From an uncultured Olsenella sp. (GTDB lineage Bacteria; Actinomycetota; Coriobacteriia; Coriobacteriales; Atopobiaceae), in assembly GCA_949287905.1 (NCBI GenBank), contig CASEHX010000026.1, positions 1 through 64,000 on the forward strand: 64,000 nt of DNA, read 5' to 3'. Within the stretch, counting starts at the first letter, position 1. Every line of letters starts with the position of its first letter. Below the pieces are notes generated by a model. The model was not told the origin of the DNA. It saw nothing but the letters and a program-made list of their open reading frames with translations, and did no database searches. Made by a program: the position numbers and the translations under genes. Of the stretch, positions 9,525 to 17,032 are shown piece by piece.

Positions 9525-10706
9525 TCAGACCTCGGGAAGGAGCTCCCAGTCAACAAAGAGCTCGCGCCTCAACCGGAGCTGTGCCTCTGTAAGCTGCGCG
9601 AAAGCTGGACGAGGCGGCACGCCCAGACGCTCCGCGAGCGCCGCAACAAAGATCGCAAAGCGCCGCGGGTCAGCGAGAACTCCGTGTGTGAGCTGTACGA
9701 CCTCGATGCCCAGTAGCTGAAGTGCCGTCGTGCGGTCTGCGTCCGAGGCGGAGCTTCTCGCTCCGAAGTGATGCGAGGTGCTCTGACACTCAACGTCCAG
9801 GCCGGCGCAGGCGGGGCTTGCCGCTTGGGCCCAGAAGATGTCGCAGTAGCAGGCGCGCTGCCGCGCGATCCTGGCCGCGGCGGGTGGCAGTGCGACCCTC
9901 TGGTTGAGGCGAAACGGTGGCATGTCCTCGCCGCCCCTGCGTCGGCTGAGCCCGAGCAGCAGGCCGGCCTGCGCCTCAAAGGGCGATGCCGCGTCTTCGA
10001 GCGCGATCGACGCCGCCTCGACAAGGCGCGCCCTGCCGCGGGACGAGGCGGCGTTCTCGGCAATGCGCCGCAGCAGAGAGGTCGTGTAGAGTCGCGGGCG
10101 CAGCCAAAGGCCCGTGAGCCGGCCGTCGTTGTCTGTCGCTGCGCGCCACCCGGAGTAGGCGGGCAGGCTTCCCTCGTCGGAGAGTTCCTGAAGAAATTGC
10201 GTTACGGGCTCCGGACCGCGATACACCGAGAAGCACCCGCAGAGCTCGGATGCCAACATGGCGGTGCGTATCGTGGTGGCCCTCGCCGCAATCTGCTGCA
10301 GCGCGAATGCCGGAGTCACCACCGAGAGCCCCGGGGCAACGCTCACCACGTCCGATTCCCCCACGCCGCCGTCCCAGACGCGCGGCCGCACAAGCTGTGA
10401 CGCGCGTCGGTCGCTGGGCTTGGAGACCAGTACGTCAACGGGGCCGTGCGCAAACGCGGCAACAAGAGGCAGCACGTCCAAGAGGGCGCGCGCCGCGTCA
10501 CCGAAGTGCGCGTGCGAAGCGCCGCCGTCCGCCAGGCCCGCAAAGGGGGAGGCCTCTACGACCTCTCGTCGCAGGAGCCCGAGGCGCTCCGGACCAACGA
10601 GCTGACAGAGGGGGCCGTCTTCCTCCGGCCCAAGTGCGAGCAGCCGGACGAGCGGGGGCATCCGCCAGAAGAGAAAAGCCGATATGTCGCAGATGATCGT
10701 GTCCAT
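9525..10706 (-). CDS. Orphan protein with PD-(D/E)XK-like C-terminal region
   Basis: A 393-residue protein with no firm family name. The N-terminus (IICDISAFLFWRMPP) is unusual. The C-terminal third reads like a DUF559/very-short-patch-type nuclease: CDIFWAQ, then GLDVECQ, then DADRTTALQLLGIEVVQLTHG, giving the D...ExQ...R spacing of that fold. The middle (SRPRLYTTSLLRRIAENAASS-like region) resembles the part ahead of such nucleases in actinobacterial AbiEi-like proteins. No good Shine-Dalgarno sequence precedes the ATG at 10706. No partner gene is adjacent. The nuclease assignment is by eye. Confidence 0.6.
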   Translation of the reverse strand: MDTIICDISAFLFWRMPPLVRLLALGPEEDGPLCQLVGPERLGLLRREVVEASPFAGLADGGASHAHFGDAARALLDVLPLVAAFAHGPVDVLVSKPSDRRASQLVRPRVWDGGVGESDVVSVAPGLSVVTPAFALQQIAARATTIRTAMLASELCGCFSVYRGPEPVTQFLQELSDEGSLPAYSGWRAATDNDGRLTGLWLRPRLYTTSLLRRIAENAASSRGRARLVEAASIALEDAASPFEAQAGLLLGLSRRRGGEDMPPFRLNQRVALPPAAARIARQRACYCDIFWAQAASPACAGLDVECQSTSHHFGARSSASDADRTTALQLLGIEVVQLTHGVLADPRRFAIFVAALAERLGVPPRPAFAQLTEAQLRLRRELFVDWELLPEV

Positions 10707-10897
10707 GCAGGGAGGCTAGCACGACCGCCCGCTACCTGCGGGCGCGCGGAGGCCGCCGGGGAGAACCCAGAACCGGGGTCCTCTTGGGTCACGAGAGCTA
10801 GCGTCTGCGGACGCGTCCCGTGGGCCCCAAGATGATTGCAAAACTATTCGATGGGCGGCGGGTATCCCCAAGCGGGCGGTCTCCCGGGCCTCCGGCG

Positions 10898-11031
10898 GCA
10901 AACTCTGACTTTTGCATGAGCCTAGCTGCCACAAGATTGGACGAAATCCGTAAAAGGCCAGCTAGAGTGCTTGCACAGTTTTTCTCGCCAAGCGAGAAGT
11001 GCCGGGCGCTCGTGCAAAAGTCAGGGTTCGC
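10898..11031. repeat. Palindromic intergenic element, diverged interior
   Basis: 24-bp arms at 10898-10921 and 11008-11031. The left arm has GCATGAGC where others have GCACGAGC. The interior keeps TTTTTCTCGCCAAGCGAGAA, but the TACCTGC core is not clear; the sequence GCTAGAGTGCTTGCACAG occupies its place. It lies between the nuclease-like gene and the sirtuin gene. Nothing else is visible between 10707 and 11054. Confidence 0.88.
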
Positions 11032-11054
11032 CGCGCGTGGCCGAGCCCGCGGGC

Positions 11055-11792
11055 CTAGAAGTCGAAGGCGGCCGCGATGTCGCAGGCGCACACCAGGTCG
11101 GCGGCTCCGTCGCGCGGCGTGGGCTCGCGATTCACGATCACGAGCTCGTCTCCCCCGAAGTAGCTGACAAGCCCCGCCGCCGGGTACACCACGAGCGACG
11201 TCCCGCCAATGACGAGCAGGTCAGCCTCGGATATCGTCCTCACGCTGGCGAGAAGAACGCGCTCGTCCAACTGCTCCCCGTAGAGCACCACGTCCGGCTT
11301 GACGAGCCCGCCGCACTTCTCGCACCGCGGCACGCCCTCGCTCGCGAGCACCCACTCCGCCGAGTAGGTCTCCCCGCAGCGCGTGCAGACGTTGCGATGA
11401 ACCGATCCGTGCAGCTCGTGGACCGTGCGGGAGCCGGCCGCCTGGTGAAGGCCGTCGATGTTCTGCGTCACCACGGCGGCAAGGTGCCCCGCGGCCTCCA
11501 GCTCTGCGAGCTTGACGTGCGCGCGATTGGGCCGTGCGGTGAGGCAGATCATGCGCTCCCGGTAGAACTCGTAGAACTCCTCGGTGTGCGTGACAAAGAA
11601 GTCGTGGCCGAGCATCTCCTCGGGAGGGTACTTGAAGTGCTGGTGATAGAGGCCGTCGGCGCTGCGGAAGTCAGGTATGCCGCTTGCCGTGGAGACGCCC
11701 GCACCGCCAAAGAAGACCGCGCTTCTCGCCCGCGAGAAACGCTCGGAAAGCTTGGCCGCCGCCTCTGCGGGGTCCGTGATCGTGCGCGCCAT
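11055..11792 (-). CDS. cobB: Sir2-family NAD-dependent protein deacylase
   Basis: A 245-residue sirtuin. The NAD-binding signatures are FFGGAGVSTASGIPDFRS and TQNIDGLHQAAG, with the catalytic histidine in ELHGSVH. The structural zinc is bound by CTRC and CEKC. The last part has VIGGTSLVVYPAAGL and IVNREPTP. It removes acyl groups from lysines using NAD. The ATG at 11792 follows GGAGAGGGGC on the minus strand; an upstream ATG at 11840 lacks a comparable site. It is divergent from the patatin gene. Confidence 0.93.
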   Translation of the reverse strand: MARTITDPAEAAAKLSERFSRARSAVFFGGAGVSTASGIPDFRSADGLYHQHFKYPPEEMLGHDFFVTHTEEFYEFYRERMICLTARPNRAHVKLAELEAAGHLAAVVTQNIDGLHQAAGSRTVHELHGSVHRNVCTRCGETYSAEWVLASEGVPRCEKCGGLVKPDVVLYGEQLDERVLLASVRTISEADLLVIGGTSLVVYPAAGLVSYFGGDELVIVNREPTPRDGAADLVCACDIAAAFDF

Positions 11793-11918
11793 TGCCGCCC
11801 CTCTCCGTAGCCACTGCGTTACAGGGCCTTCTAGCATCATGGTAATCCTGCGAAGATGGTTGGTCTGCCGTCCAGTTGGGCAAAAGGTTCCTTATGCCGG
11901 CCAAGAAGGAGGCGTCAC

Positions 11919-12875
11919 ATGGGAATTCCGGAAAGCAACGTGTTTGACTGCGCCCTCGTCTTTGAGGGCGGCGGATATAGGGCAGCGTATACCTGCGCTT
12001 TTGCAAACGTCCTGCTCGAGCAGGGCATCTACTTCGACTACGTGTGCGGCCTCTCGGCCGGTGCGAGCAACTCGGTGAACTACCTCTCGCGTGACCGCAA
12101 GCGCGTGCGCGAGGCCTTCATGACGGGGGGTCCCGCCCGACCCCACGTTGGTCTTCGCTCGCTCGTGCGAGGCAAGGGCTACTTCGATGCGGACGCGCTC
12201 TACGAGGGCGCCCTGCGTGACGGAACGCTGGTCTTTGACTGGGAGACGTTCTCGGCAAACCCCGCTCGCCTGCGCATCCAGGCCTTTGAGCGCGACACCG
12301 GGCGCACCGTGCGCTTTGGCAAGGAGGACATGCCCGACGCCATGCGCATGATGGACCTCATTCGTGCCAGCTCGTCGCTCCCGGGGATGATGAAGCCCCT
12401 CGAGGTGGACGGCCGCGTGCTGCTCGACGGCGGTCTCGGCGCCGGTGCGGGCATTCCCGTGGGCATGGCCGAGGATGACGGCTTCGAGCGCTTCGTCTTC
12501 GTGGCCACGCGCCCCCGTGGCTACCGCAAGCAGGAGCCCGGCGCGCGAGACACGCAGATGTTCAAGGCCATCGCGCGGGACCACCCCTATCTGCGCAAGG
12601 CGCTGCTCACGCGCTGGGAGCGCTACAACGCCGCAATGGACCACGTGGAGGAGCTCGCCGCCGAGGGACGTGCCCTCATCCTCTACCCGGATGAGATGCC
12701 GGTCTCCAACACCACGGTGAACCCCCGCAGGCTGACCGCCGCCTACGAGGCGGGGCACGAGCAGTATGTGCGCGAGATGCCCCGCGTGCGAGAGTTTCTC
12801 TTCGGCTCGGCAACCGCAGGCCCCCAGCCCGCGGATCCCGACGAGGGCACCGGCTACATCACGCTGGGCAGGTAA
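11919..12875 (+). CDS. Patatin-like phospholipase
   Basis: A 318-residue patatin-fold acyl hydrolase of the RssA/YjjU type. The oxyanion-hole motif is FEGGGYRAAYT at about residues 11-21, the nucleophile elbow is GLSAGAS, and the catalytic aspartate is in LLDGGLGAGAGIP. There is no signal peptide or transmembrane segment, so it is probably cytosolic or peripheral. The ATG at 11919 follows AAGAAGGAGGCG. The substrate is unknown; membrane phospholipid or lysophospholipid is likely by family. Confidence 0.88.
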   Translation: MGIPESNVFDCALVFEGGGYRAAYTCAFANVLLEQGIYFDYVCGLSAGASNSVNYLSRDRKRVREAFMTGGPARPHVGLRSLVRGKGYFDADALYEGALRDGTLVFDWETFSANPARLRIQAFERDTGRTVRFGKEDMPDAMRMMDLIRASSSLPGMMKPLEVDGRVLLDGGLGAGAGIPVGMAEDDGFERFVFVATRPRGYRKQEPGARDTQMFKAIARDHPYLRKALLTRWERYNAAMDHVEELAAEGRALILYPDEMPVSNTTVNPRRLTAAYEAGHEQYVREMPRVREFLFGSATAGPQPADPDEGTGYITLGR

Positions 12876-12942
12876 CCGTGCGTGCCGTCGACCGGTCCCG
12901 CGACGGCGCCCCCTGCGCGCGGCGGCCCCCGGTCTCGGCGGC

Positions 12943-13133
12943 GCAAACCCCGACTTTTGCACGAGCGCCGCGGCCCTCCGATCGGTTCCACATCACATAC
13001 GTGCAGCTACACGAGGCGCACCGTTTTTCTCGCTAACCGAGAAGGGCGGTGCGCTCGTGCAAAAGTCGGGGCCTGCACGGGGCACGGGCGAGAGGTCGCC
13101 GAGAAGGGCGGTGCGCTCGTGCATAAGTCGGGG
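12943..13133. repeat. Palindromic element with duplicated right arm
   Basis: Arms at 12943-12968 and 13051-13076 match 24/26. The interior has the core in reverse orientation (CATACGTGCAGCTACACG) and TTTTTCTCGCTAACCGAGAA. A 33-bp piece of the right side (13039-13071) recurs at 13101-13133 with one change (GCATAAGTC for GCAAAAGTC), so the right arm has been duplicated with a 62-bp period. It lies between the patatin gene and folP-folK. No gene is seen from 12876 to 13211. Confidence 0.9.
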
Positions 13134-13211
13134 TTTATAGGAAGCCGGCCCGCCCGGCCCATGCCCGCGCTGAGTACAATGGGAGGAAAAACCGCCCCCG
13201 AGGAGGAAGCA

Positions 13212-14699
13212 ATGCTTCGAGAGAACTACGCCACCTGGCGCTGCGGCTCGCACGAGATCTCGCTCGCGCGGCCCCGCATCATGGGCATTCTCAACGTGAC
13301 CCCCGACTCGTTCTCCGACGGGGGCGAGAACTATGACGCAGACGCGGCCATCGCTCGGGGCCTCGAGATGCTCGATGAGGGCGCTGACATCATCGACGTT
13401 GGCGGCGAGTCAACGCGCCCCGGACACGAGGAGGTTTCTCCTCAGGTTGAGGCGGAGCGCGTCGTTCCCGTCGTGCGCGCACTCGTGGAGGCGGGAGCGA
13501 TCGTCTCCATCGACACGCGCCACGCCGAGGTTGCGCGCGTGTGCGTGCGCCTGGGTGCCGCCATCATCAACGACGTCTCGGGCTTCACCGATCCCGAGAT
13601 GGTGGAGGTTGCTGCCGACACCTCCTGCGGCTGCATCATCATGCACTGGAACCAGGGTGGCTTGGGAACGCGCGTGGCGCGTCGCCAGGTGCTGCTCGAC
13701 GAGAGCCGCCCCACCGGCAGCGCGCTTCCGCGTCCCGTGACCTCGCAGCATCGCTTCACCCTTCCCGACCAGGCGACGGTCATGCGCCAGGTCATGGGCT
13801 TTCTCGGCGACCAGGCGCGCACGCTGATGCGCGCGGGCGTGTCGCACGAGCGCATCTGCATCGACCCGGGCGCGGGCTTCGACAAGTACGCCGACGAGGA
13901 CGTCGTCATTCAGCGCGCCACGCGCTCGATGGTGTCCATGGGGTACCCGCTCCTCTGTGCCGTCTCCCGCAAGCGCTTCGTGGGCGCGGTCACGGGAGTG
14001 GAGGAGCCCTCCGCACGCGGCGCGGCAACCGCCGGCGTCTGCATCTCCGCGATCGAGGGGGGCGCCCGCATCCTGCGCGTCCACGACGTTGCCGAGGTGT
14101 CCCAAGCGGTCAACGCCTACTGGGCCGTCTCTCACCGGGACGCCCGCCAGGGCTTTGTGAGCCTGGGGTCCAACGTGGGCAACCGCGTGGCCAACCTCGC
14201 CCGTGCGACCCAGCTCATCGACGAGATTCCGCTCACCAGTGTGGTCAGCGTGAGCCACGCCTACGAGACCGAGCCCGCCTACGGCATCGCCACGCCGGTG
14301 GCAAACGCCGTCGCCGAGATCCGCACCGAGCTCCACCCGCTCGTGCTCATGGGCAAGCTCCTCGAGGTCGAGGACCAGATGGGCAGGATTCGCGAGACGG
14401 GCGCAGAAGCCCCCGAGACGTCTGTCTCGAAGGTCGTCTCGCGCATCCCCAAGAAGCCCGGCAACGGGCCCCGCACGATCGACTGCGACCTCGCGTGGGT
14501 CGAGGGCGAGTCGCACGCCGGCAGGCGCCTCACGCTGCCGCACCCGCGCCTCGGCGAGCGCGACTACGTGATCACGCCGATGGAGGACCTCATGCACGAC
14601 CCCAAGCGCTTCCTCACGCACGCCGGCGTGAGCGTGCTGCCGCGTGAGGAGCGCGTGGGCCAGGTCACGGCCGACCTGGGGGAGATAGCGTGGGAGTAG
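13212..14699 (+). CDS. folP-folK: Dihydropteroate synthase-HPPK fusion
   Basis: A 495-residue bifunctional folate enzyme. Residues 24-34 MGILNVTPDSF open the TIM-barrel dihydropteroate synthase, followed by DVGGESTRPG, SIDTRHAEVA, NDVSGF, IDPGAGFDK and SRKRFVGAV. From about residue 314 a second enzyme starts, FVSLGSNVGNR, with GPRTIDCDL and LPHPRLGERDYV, the signatures of the pyrophosphokinase FolK. About 30 extra residues follow MHWNQGG in the first domain. The fusion order is synthase then kinase, opposite to fungal FOL1. No folB or folE is nearby. The ATG at 13212 follows GAGGAGGAAG. Confidence 0.93.
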   Translation: MLRENYATWRCGSHEISLARPRIMGILNVTPDSFSDGGENYDADAAIARGLEMLDEGADIIDVGGESTRPGHEEVSPQVEAERVVPVVRALVEAGAIVSIDTRHAEVARVCVRLGAAIINDVSGFTDPEMVEVAADTSCGCIIMHWNQGGLGTRVARRQVLLDESRPTGSALPRPVTSQHRFTLPDQATVMRQVMGFLGDQARTLMRAGVSHERICIDPGAGFDKYADEDVVIQRATRSMVSMGYPLLCAVSRKRFVGAVTGVEEPSARGAATAGVCISAIEGGARILRVHDVAEVSQAVNAYWAVSHRDARQGFVSLGSNVGNRVANLARATQLIDEIPLTSVVSVSHAYETEPAYGIATPVANAVAEIRTELHPLVLMGKLLEVEDQMGRIRETGAEAPETSVSKVVSRIPKKPGNGPRTIDCDLAWVEGESHAGRRLTLPHPRLGERDYVITPMEDLMHDPKRFLTHAGVSVLPREERVGQVTADLGEIAWE

Positions 14700-15208
14700 C
14701 GGCGTTCACCCTGCGCCCCGCGGTGCCGATGGGGCACGTGACGGGCGTTCCGTATGTGGCGGCGCTCGCGGTCGCACGCGAGCTGGGCGCTCGGCTGCGC
14801 TGGCCGCACGAGGTTGTTGACGCGAGCGGCGAGCCGCTCGCGCTGGTGCGCGGCAGGGCCGGCTACGATGACGAGGGCATGTTCGTGACCTGCGAGATCG
14901 TGCCCGCGGACGAGAAGGACCTCGACGTCGGGGCGCTCGAGGCGGCTGCGCGCGCGAGCGTTTCCGCGTGGGCCGCCGACGTTGCCGCCGGCCGCGCGGC
15001 GGCCGGTCCGCTGGCGCCCGTACTGGGCGACTACTTTGACGTTCTTCTCGGCATGGGGGAGCGCGCGGAGGTCCTGCGCGGGGGCCGCGTGATCGGAAGC
15101 GGCACGCTTGCGGGCGTGGACGTGTGGGGCCGTGCCACCGTGCGTCTGGAGGGCGACGAGCAGGAGCTTGAGATCGCCCCCGAGCAGGCGCGTCTGCGCT
15201 GGCTCTAG
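14690..15208 (+). CDS. Biotin-protein-ligase-like half protein
   Basis: A 172-residue protein starting with GTG inside the last codons of folP-folK (10-base overlap, GGGGGAG upstream). It aligns by eye with the second half of biotin ligase: TLRPAVPM for the strand after the biotin-binding loop, LRWPHEVVD for LKWPNDLLV, then a C-terminal SH3-like part, LAGVDVWGRATV, which matches GALDGVDPWGRAV in the birA remnant at 49305. The N-terminal GRGRRG loop that binds biotinyl-AMP is absent, and PNDL reads PHEV. It may be non-catalytic or have another ligand. Confidence 0.6.
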   Translation: MGVAAFTLRPAVPMGHVTGVPYVAALAVARELGARLRWPHEVVDASGEPLALVRGRAGYDDEGMFVTCEIVPADEKDLDVGALEAAARASVSAWAADVAAGRAAAGPLAPVLGDYFDVLLGMGERAEVLRGGRVIGSGTLAGVDVWGRATVRLEGDEQELEIAPEQARLRWL

Positions 15209-15231
15209 GCCGGCCCGTCGCCCCCCCCTTC

Positions 15232-15365
15232 GCAAACTCTGACTTTTGCACGAGCGCACCGCTCTTCTCGCTGGGCGAGAAAGGCGGTGCGACTCGTTTA
15301 CCTGCACATATGAGAAATGCAATCGACGCGGCCCTCGAACCGCTCGTGCAAAAGTCAGAGTTTGG
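15232..15365. repeat. Palindromic intergenic element, GCACGAGC-arm family
   Basis: Arms at 15232-15255 and 15342-15365 match except at the outermost base. Inside are CTTCTCGCTGGGCGAGAA and the forward core TTACCTGCACATATGAGAAA (15299-15318). The arm variant is CTCTGACTTTTG/CAAAAGTCAGAG. It lies between the convergent half-ligase and coaX genes. Confidence 0.92.
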
Positions 15366-15429
15366 GAATGGAAGGGGGCTCCGGATGACGGGGGCGAGCG
15401 CGGCGGCGAGGGGACGGCGGACGGTAGCG

Positions 15430-15501
15430 GACCCGGCGGGCCGGTCAGTAGCGGACACGGCGGGCCGGTCAGCAGAGGACACGGCGGGCCGGTCAGTAGA
15501 G
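15430..15501. repeat. 24-bp tandem repeat, three units
   Basis: Three adjacent 24-bp units, 15430-15453, 15454-15477 and 15478-15501, share CGGCGGGCCGGTCAG and differ at two to four positions. The start of a fourth unit follows. They lie between the palindromic element and the stop codon of coaX. The gap 15209-15516 holds these repeats and no gene. Confidence 0.9.
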
Positions 15502-15516
15502 GACCCAGCAAGCCCC

Positions 15517-16293
15517 CTAGCGGGCCTGTTCCCAGAGGCGAATCTCGCGGATGCCGCGCAGCGTGAGGTCGGGGTCGATCGCGTCGAAGACGTCCGTCGC
15601 CCGCGCCACCGTGCGCGCGAGCCCGCCCGTTGCCACGACGGTCGCCTCCGGCGCCCCGAGCTCGGCGCGTATGCGGGCGACGAGGCCCTCCGCCTGTGCC
15701 GCGGCGCCGATGACCAGGCCGGACTGGAGTGCCTCCTCGGTGGTGCTGCCCAGCGCGTGCGCCGGCGCCTCGATGGGCACGCTCGCGAGCTTGGCCGCGC
15801 GCGAGAAGAGCGCGTTCGCGGAGAGCATGAGCCCCGGCGAGATGGCCCCGCCGCGATAGGCGCCGCCCTCGTCCACCACGTCGATGTTCGTCGCCGTGCC
15901 AAAGTCCACCACGATGACCGGCGCGCCGTAGGTGTTGCGCGCCGCCACCGCGTTGGCGATGCGGTCCGCGCCCACCTGGCGCGGAAGGGGCATCGCGATC
16001 TCCATGCCGCAGTCATGTCCCGGTCGCACGACGAGCGGATCGTGACCGAGGTGCGTCTCAAGGCAGCGACGCCACGCGCGCTCGAGCGCTGGCACGACGC
16101 TCGCCACGCCGGCGTCCGTGACGCTTCCCAGGTCGAGCCCGTCCTTCGCAAAGTACGAGAAGAGCCGTGCGTGCAGCGCGTCCGAGGTGTCCGAGGCGTC
16201 GGTCGCCATGCGCCAGCCGCGCACGAACGCCCCGTCCTCGCCAAAGAGGCCGAGCGTGGTCTGGGTGTTGCCAACGTCAATGGCGAGGAACAT
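15517..16293 (-). CDS. coaX: Type III pantothenate kinase
   Basis: A 258-residue kinase of the ASKHA fold, catalysing the first step of coenzyme A synthesis. The N-terminal phosphate-binding DVGNTQTTLGLF, the metal-binding VDFGTATNIDVVDE and AYRGGAISPGL are characteristic. GADRIANAVAARNTYG is also typical. The ATG at 16293 follows GGAGGCGTC. Type III enzymes are insensitive to CoA feedback. It is transcribed divergently from the L31 leader. Confidence 0.95.
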   Translation of the reverse strand: MFLAIDVGNTQTTLGLFGEDGAFVRGWRMATDASDTSDALHARLFSYFAKDGLDLGSVTDAGVASVVPALERAWRRCLETHLGHDPLVVRPGHDCGMEIAMPLPRQVGADRIANAVAARNTYGAPVIVVDFGTATNIDVVDEGGAYRGGAISPGLMLSANALFSRAAKLASVPIEAPAHALGSTTEEALQSGLVIGAAAQAEGLVARIRAELGAPEATVVATGGLARTVARATDVFDAIDPDLTLRGIREIRLWEQAR

Positions 16294-16389
16294 GACGCCT
16301 CCTTCGGCCGGGTGCCGGCGTGGGTTTCTCTCGCCCCATCTTAGCGCCGCCCCTCGCAAATCTCCACAGATGCCCCATGCGCTTTCTGA

Positions 16390-16478
16390 TATAGTCATAC
16401 GGCTGTTGTGTCTTGGTCGGAACCAAGACGAACCCCTGCTCTGGTCGGAAACCAGGGCCGAAGAAGAGGAGTCCTGCC
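16390..16478 (+). ncRNA. Two-hairpin leader of rpmE (candidate L31 leader)
   Basis: A -10-like TATAGT at 16390-16395 precedes two hairpins with near-identical loops: GTCTTGGT/ACCAAGAC around CGGA (16410-16429) and CTGGT/ACCAG around CGGAA (16441-16455). The repeated stem-GGU-CGGA motif directly before the L31 gene suggests an autoregulatory ribosomal-protein leader. L31 leader motifs have been proposed for several bacterial groups, including actinobacteria; whether this matches one was not tested. No convincing -35 was found. Confidence 0.55.
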
Positions 16479-16892
16479 ATGAAGCAAGGTATCCACCCCG
16501 AGTACGTGGAGTGCAAGGTTCGCTGCTCCTGCGGCAACACCTGGACCACCCGCTCCACCAAGAGCGAGATGCGCGTCGATCTCTGCGACAAGTGCCACCC
16601 GTTCTACACCGGCACCCAGAAGCTCGTTGACACCGGTGGCCGCGTCCAGCGCTTCGCCGACAAGTTCGGTGGCGCCGCTGCCGCCCAGCTGAAGAAGGCC
16701 GAGGAGGCCAAGGCCGCCCGCGCCGCCAAGGCTGCCGAGGAGGCTGCTGCCAAGAAGGCCGCCAAGGAGGCCAAGGCTGCCGAGAAGGCCAAGCGTGCCG
16801 CTGAGTTCGCCAAGAAGGCCGAGGCCGCCGCTGCCGCCGCTCCCGCCGAGGAGCCCGCTGCCGAGGCCGAGACCACCGAGGCCGCCGAGTAG
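16479..16892 (+). CDS. rpmE: Ribosomal protein L31, zinc form, with long tail
   Basis: A 137-residue protein whose first ~70 residues are L31: [20 protein letters not shown], then [10 protein letters not shown]. Cysteines 16, 18, 36 and 39 make this the zinc-binding (C+) form. Residues ~70-137 are a low-complexity Ala/Lys/Glu tail, predicted helical and ending acidic (EAETTEAAE). Normal L31 is about 70 residues, so the tail nearly doubles it. The ATG at 16479 follows AGAAGAGGAG; the extra upstream frame overlaps the leader hairpins. A strong terminator follows. Confidence 0.93.
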   Translation: MKQGIHPEYVECKVRCSCGNTWTTRSTKSEMRVDLCDKCHPFYTGTQKLVDTGGRVQRFADKFGGAAAAQLKKAEEAKAARAAKAAEEAAAKKAAKEAKAAEKAKRAAEFAKKAEAAAAAAPAEEPAAEAETTEAAE

Positions 16893-16914
16893 CGCAACGC
16901 GCACAGCGCAGTCG

Positions 16915-16950
16915 AGCGCCCCGTGGGCATGCCGCCCGCGGGGCGCTTTT
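16915..16950 (+). terminator. Rho-independent terminator of rpmE
   Basis: A 14-bp GC-rich stem (AGCGCCCCGTGGGC with GCCCGCGGGGCGCT) around a four-base loop, followed by TTTT, 23 bases after the rpmE stop codon. Confidence 0.9.
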
Positions 16951-16966
16951 GTGACAGTGGGGTCAT

Positions 16967-16995
16967 GTGACAATGGGGTCAGACCCCTTTGTCAC
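16967..16995. repeat. Palindrome of the GTGACAAAGGGGT family
   Basis: GTGACAATGGGGT and ACCCCTTTGTCAC flank CAG, with one mismatch. A half copy (GTGACAGTGGGGTCA) lies just to the left at 16951. It sits between the rpmE terminator and the convergent membrane-protein gene. Relatives are at 56073 and, as long arms, at 49554-49681. Confidence 0.9.
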
Positions 16996-17032
16996 GTTTC
17001 GGATTTGATGTGGCGAGAAGGACGTCCGCTCG

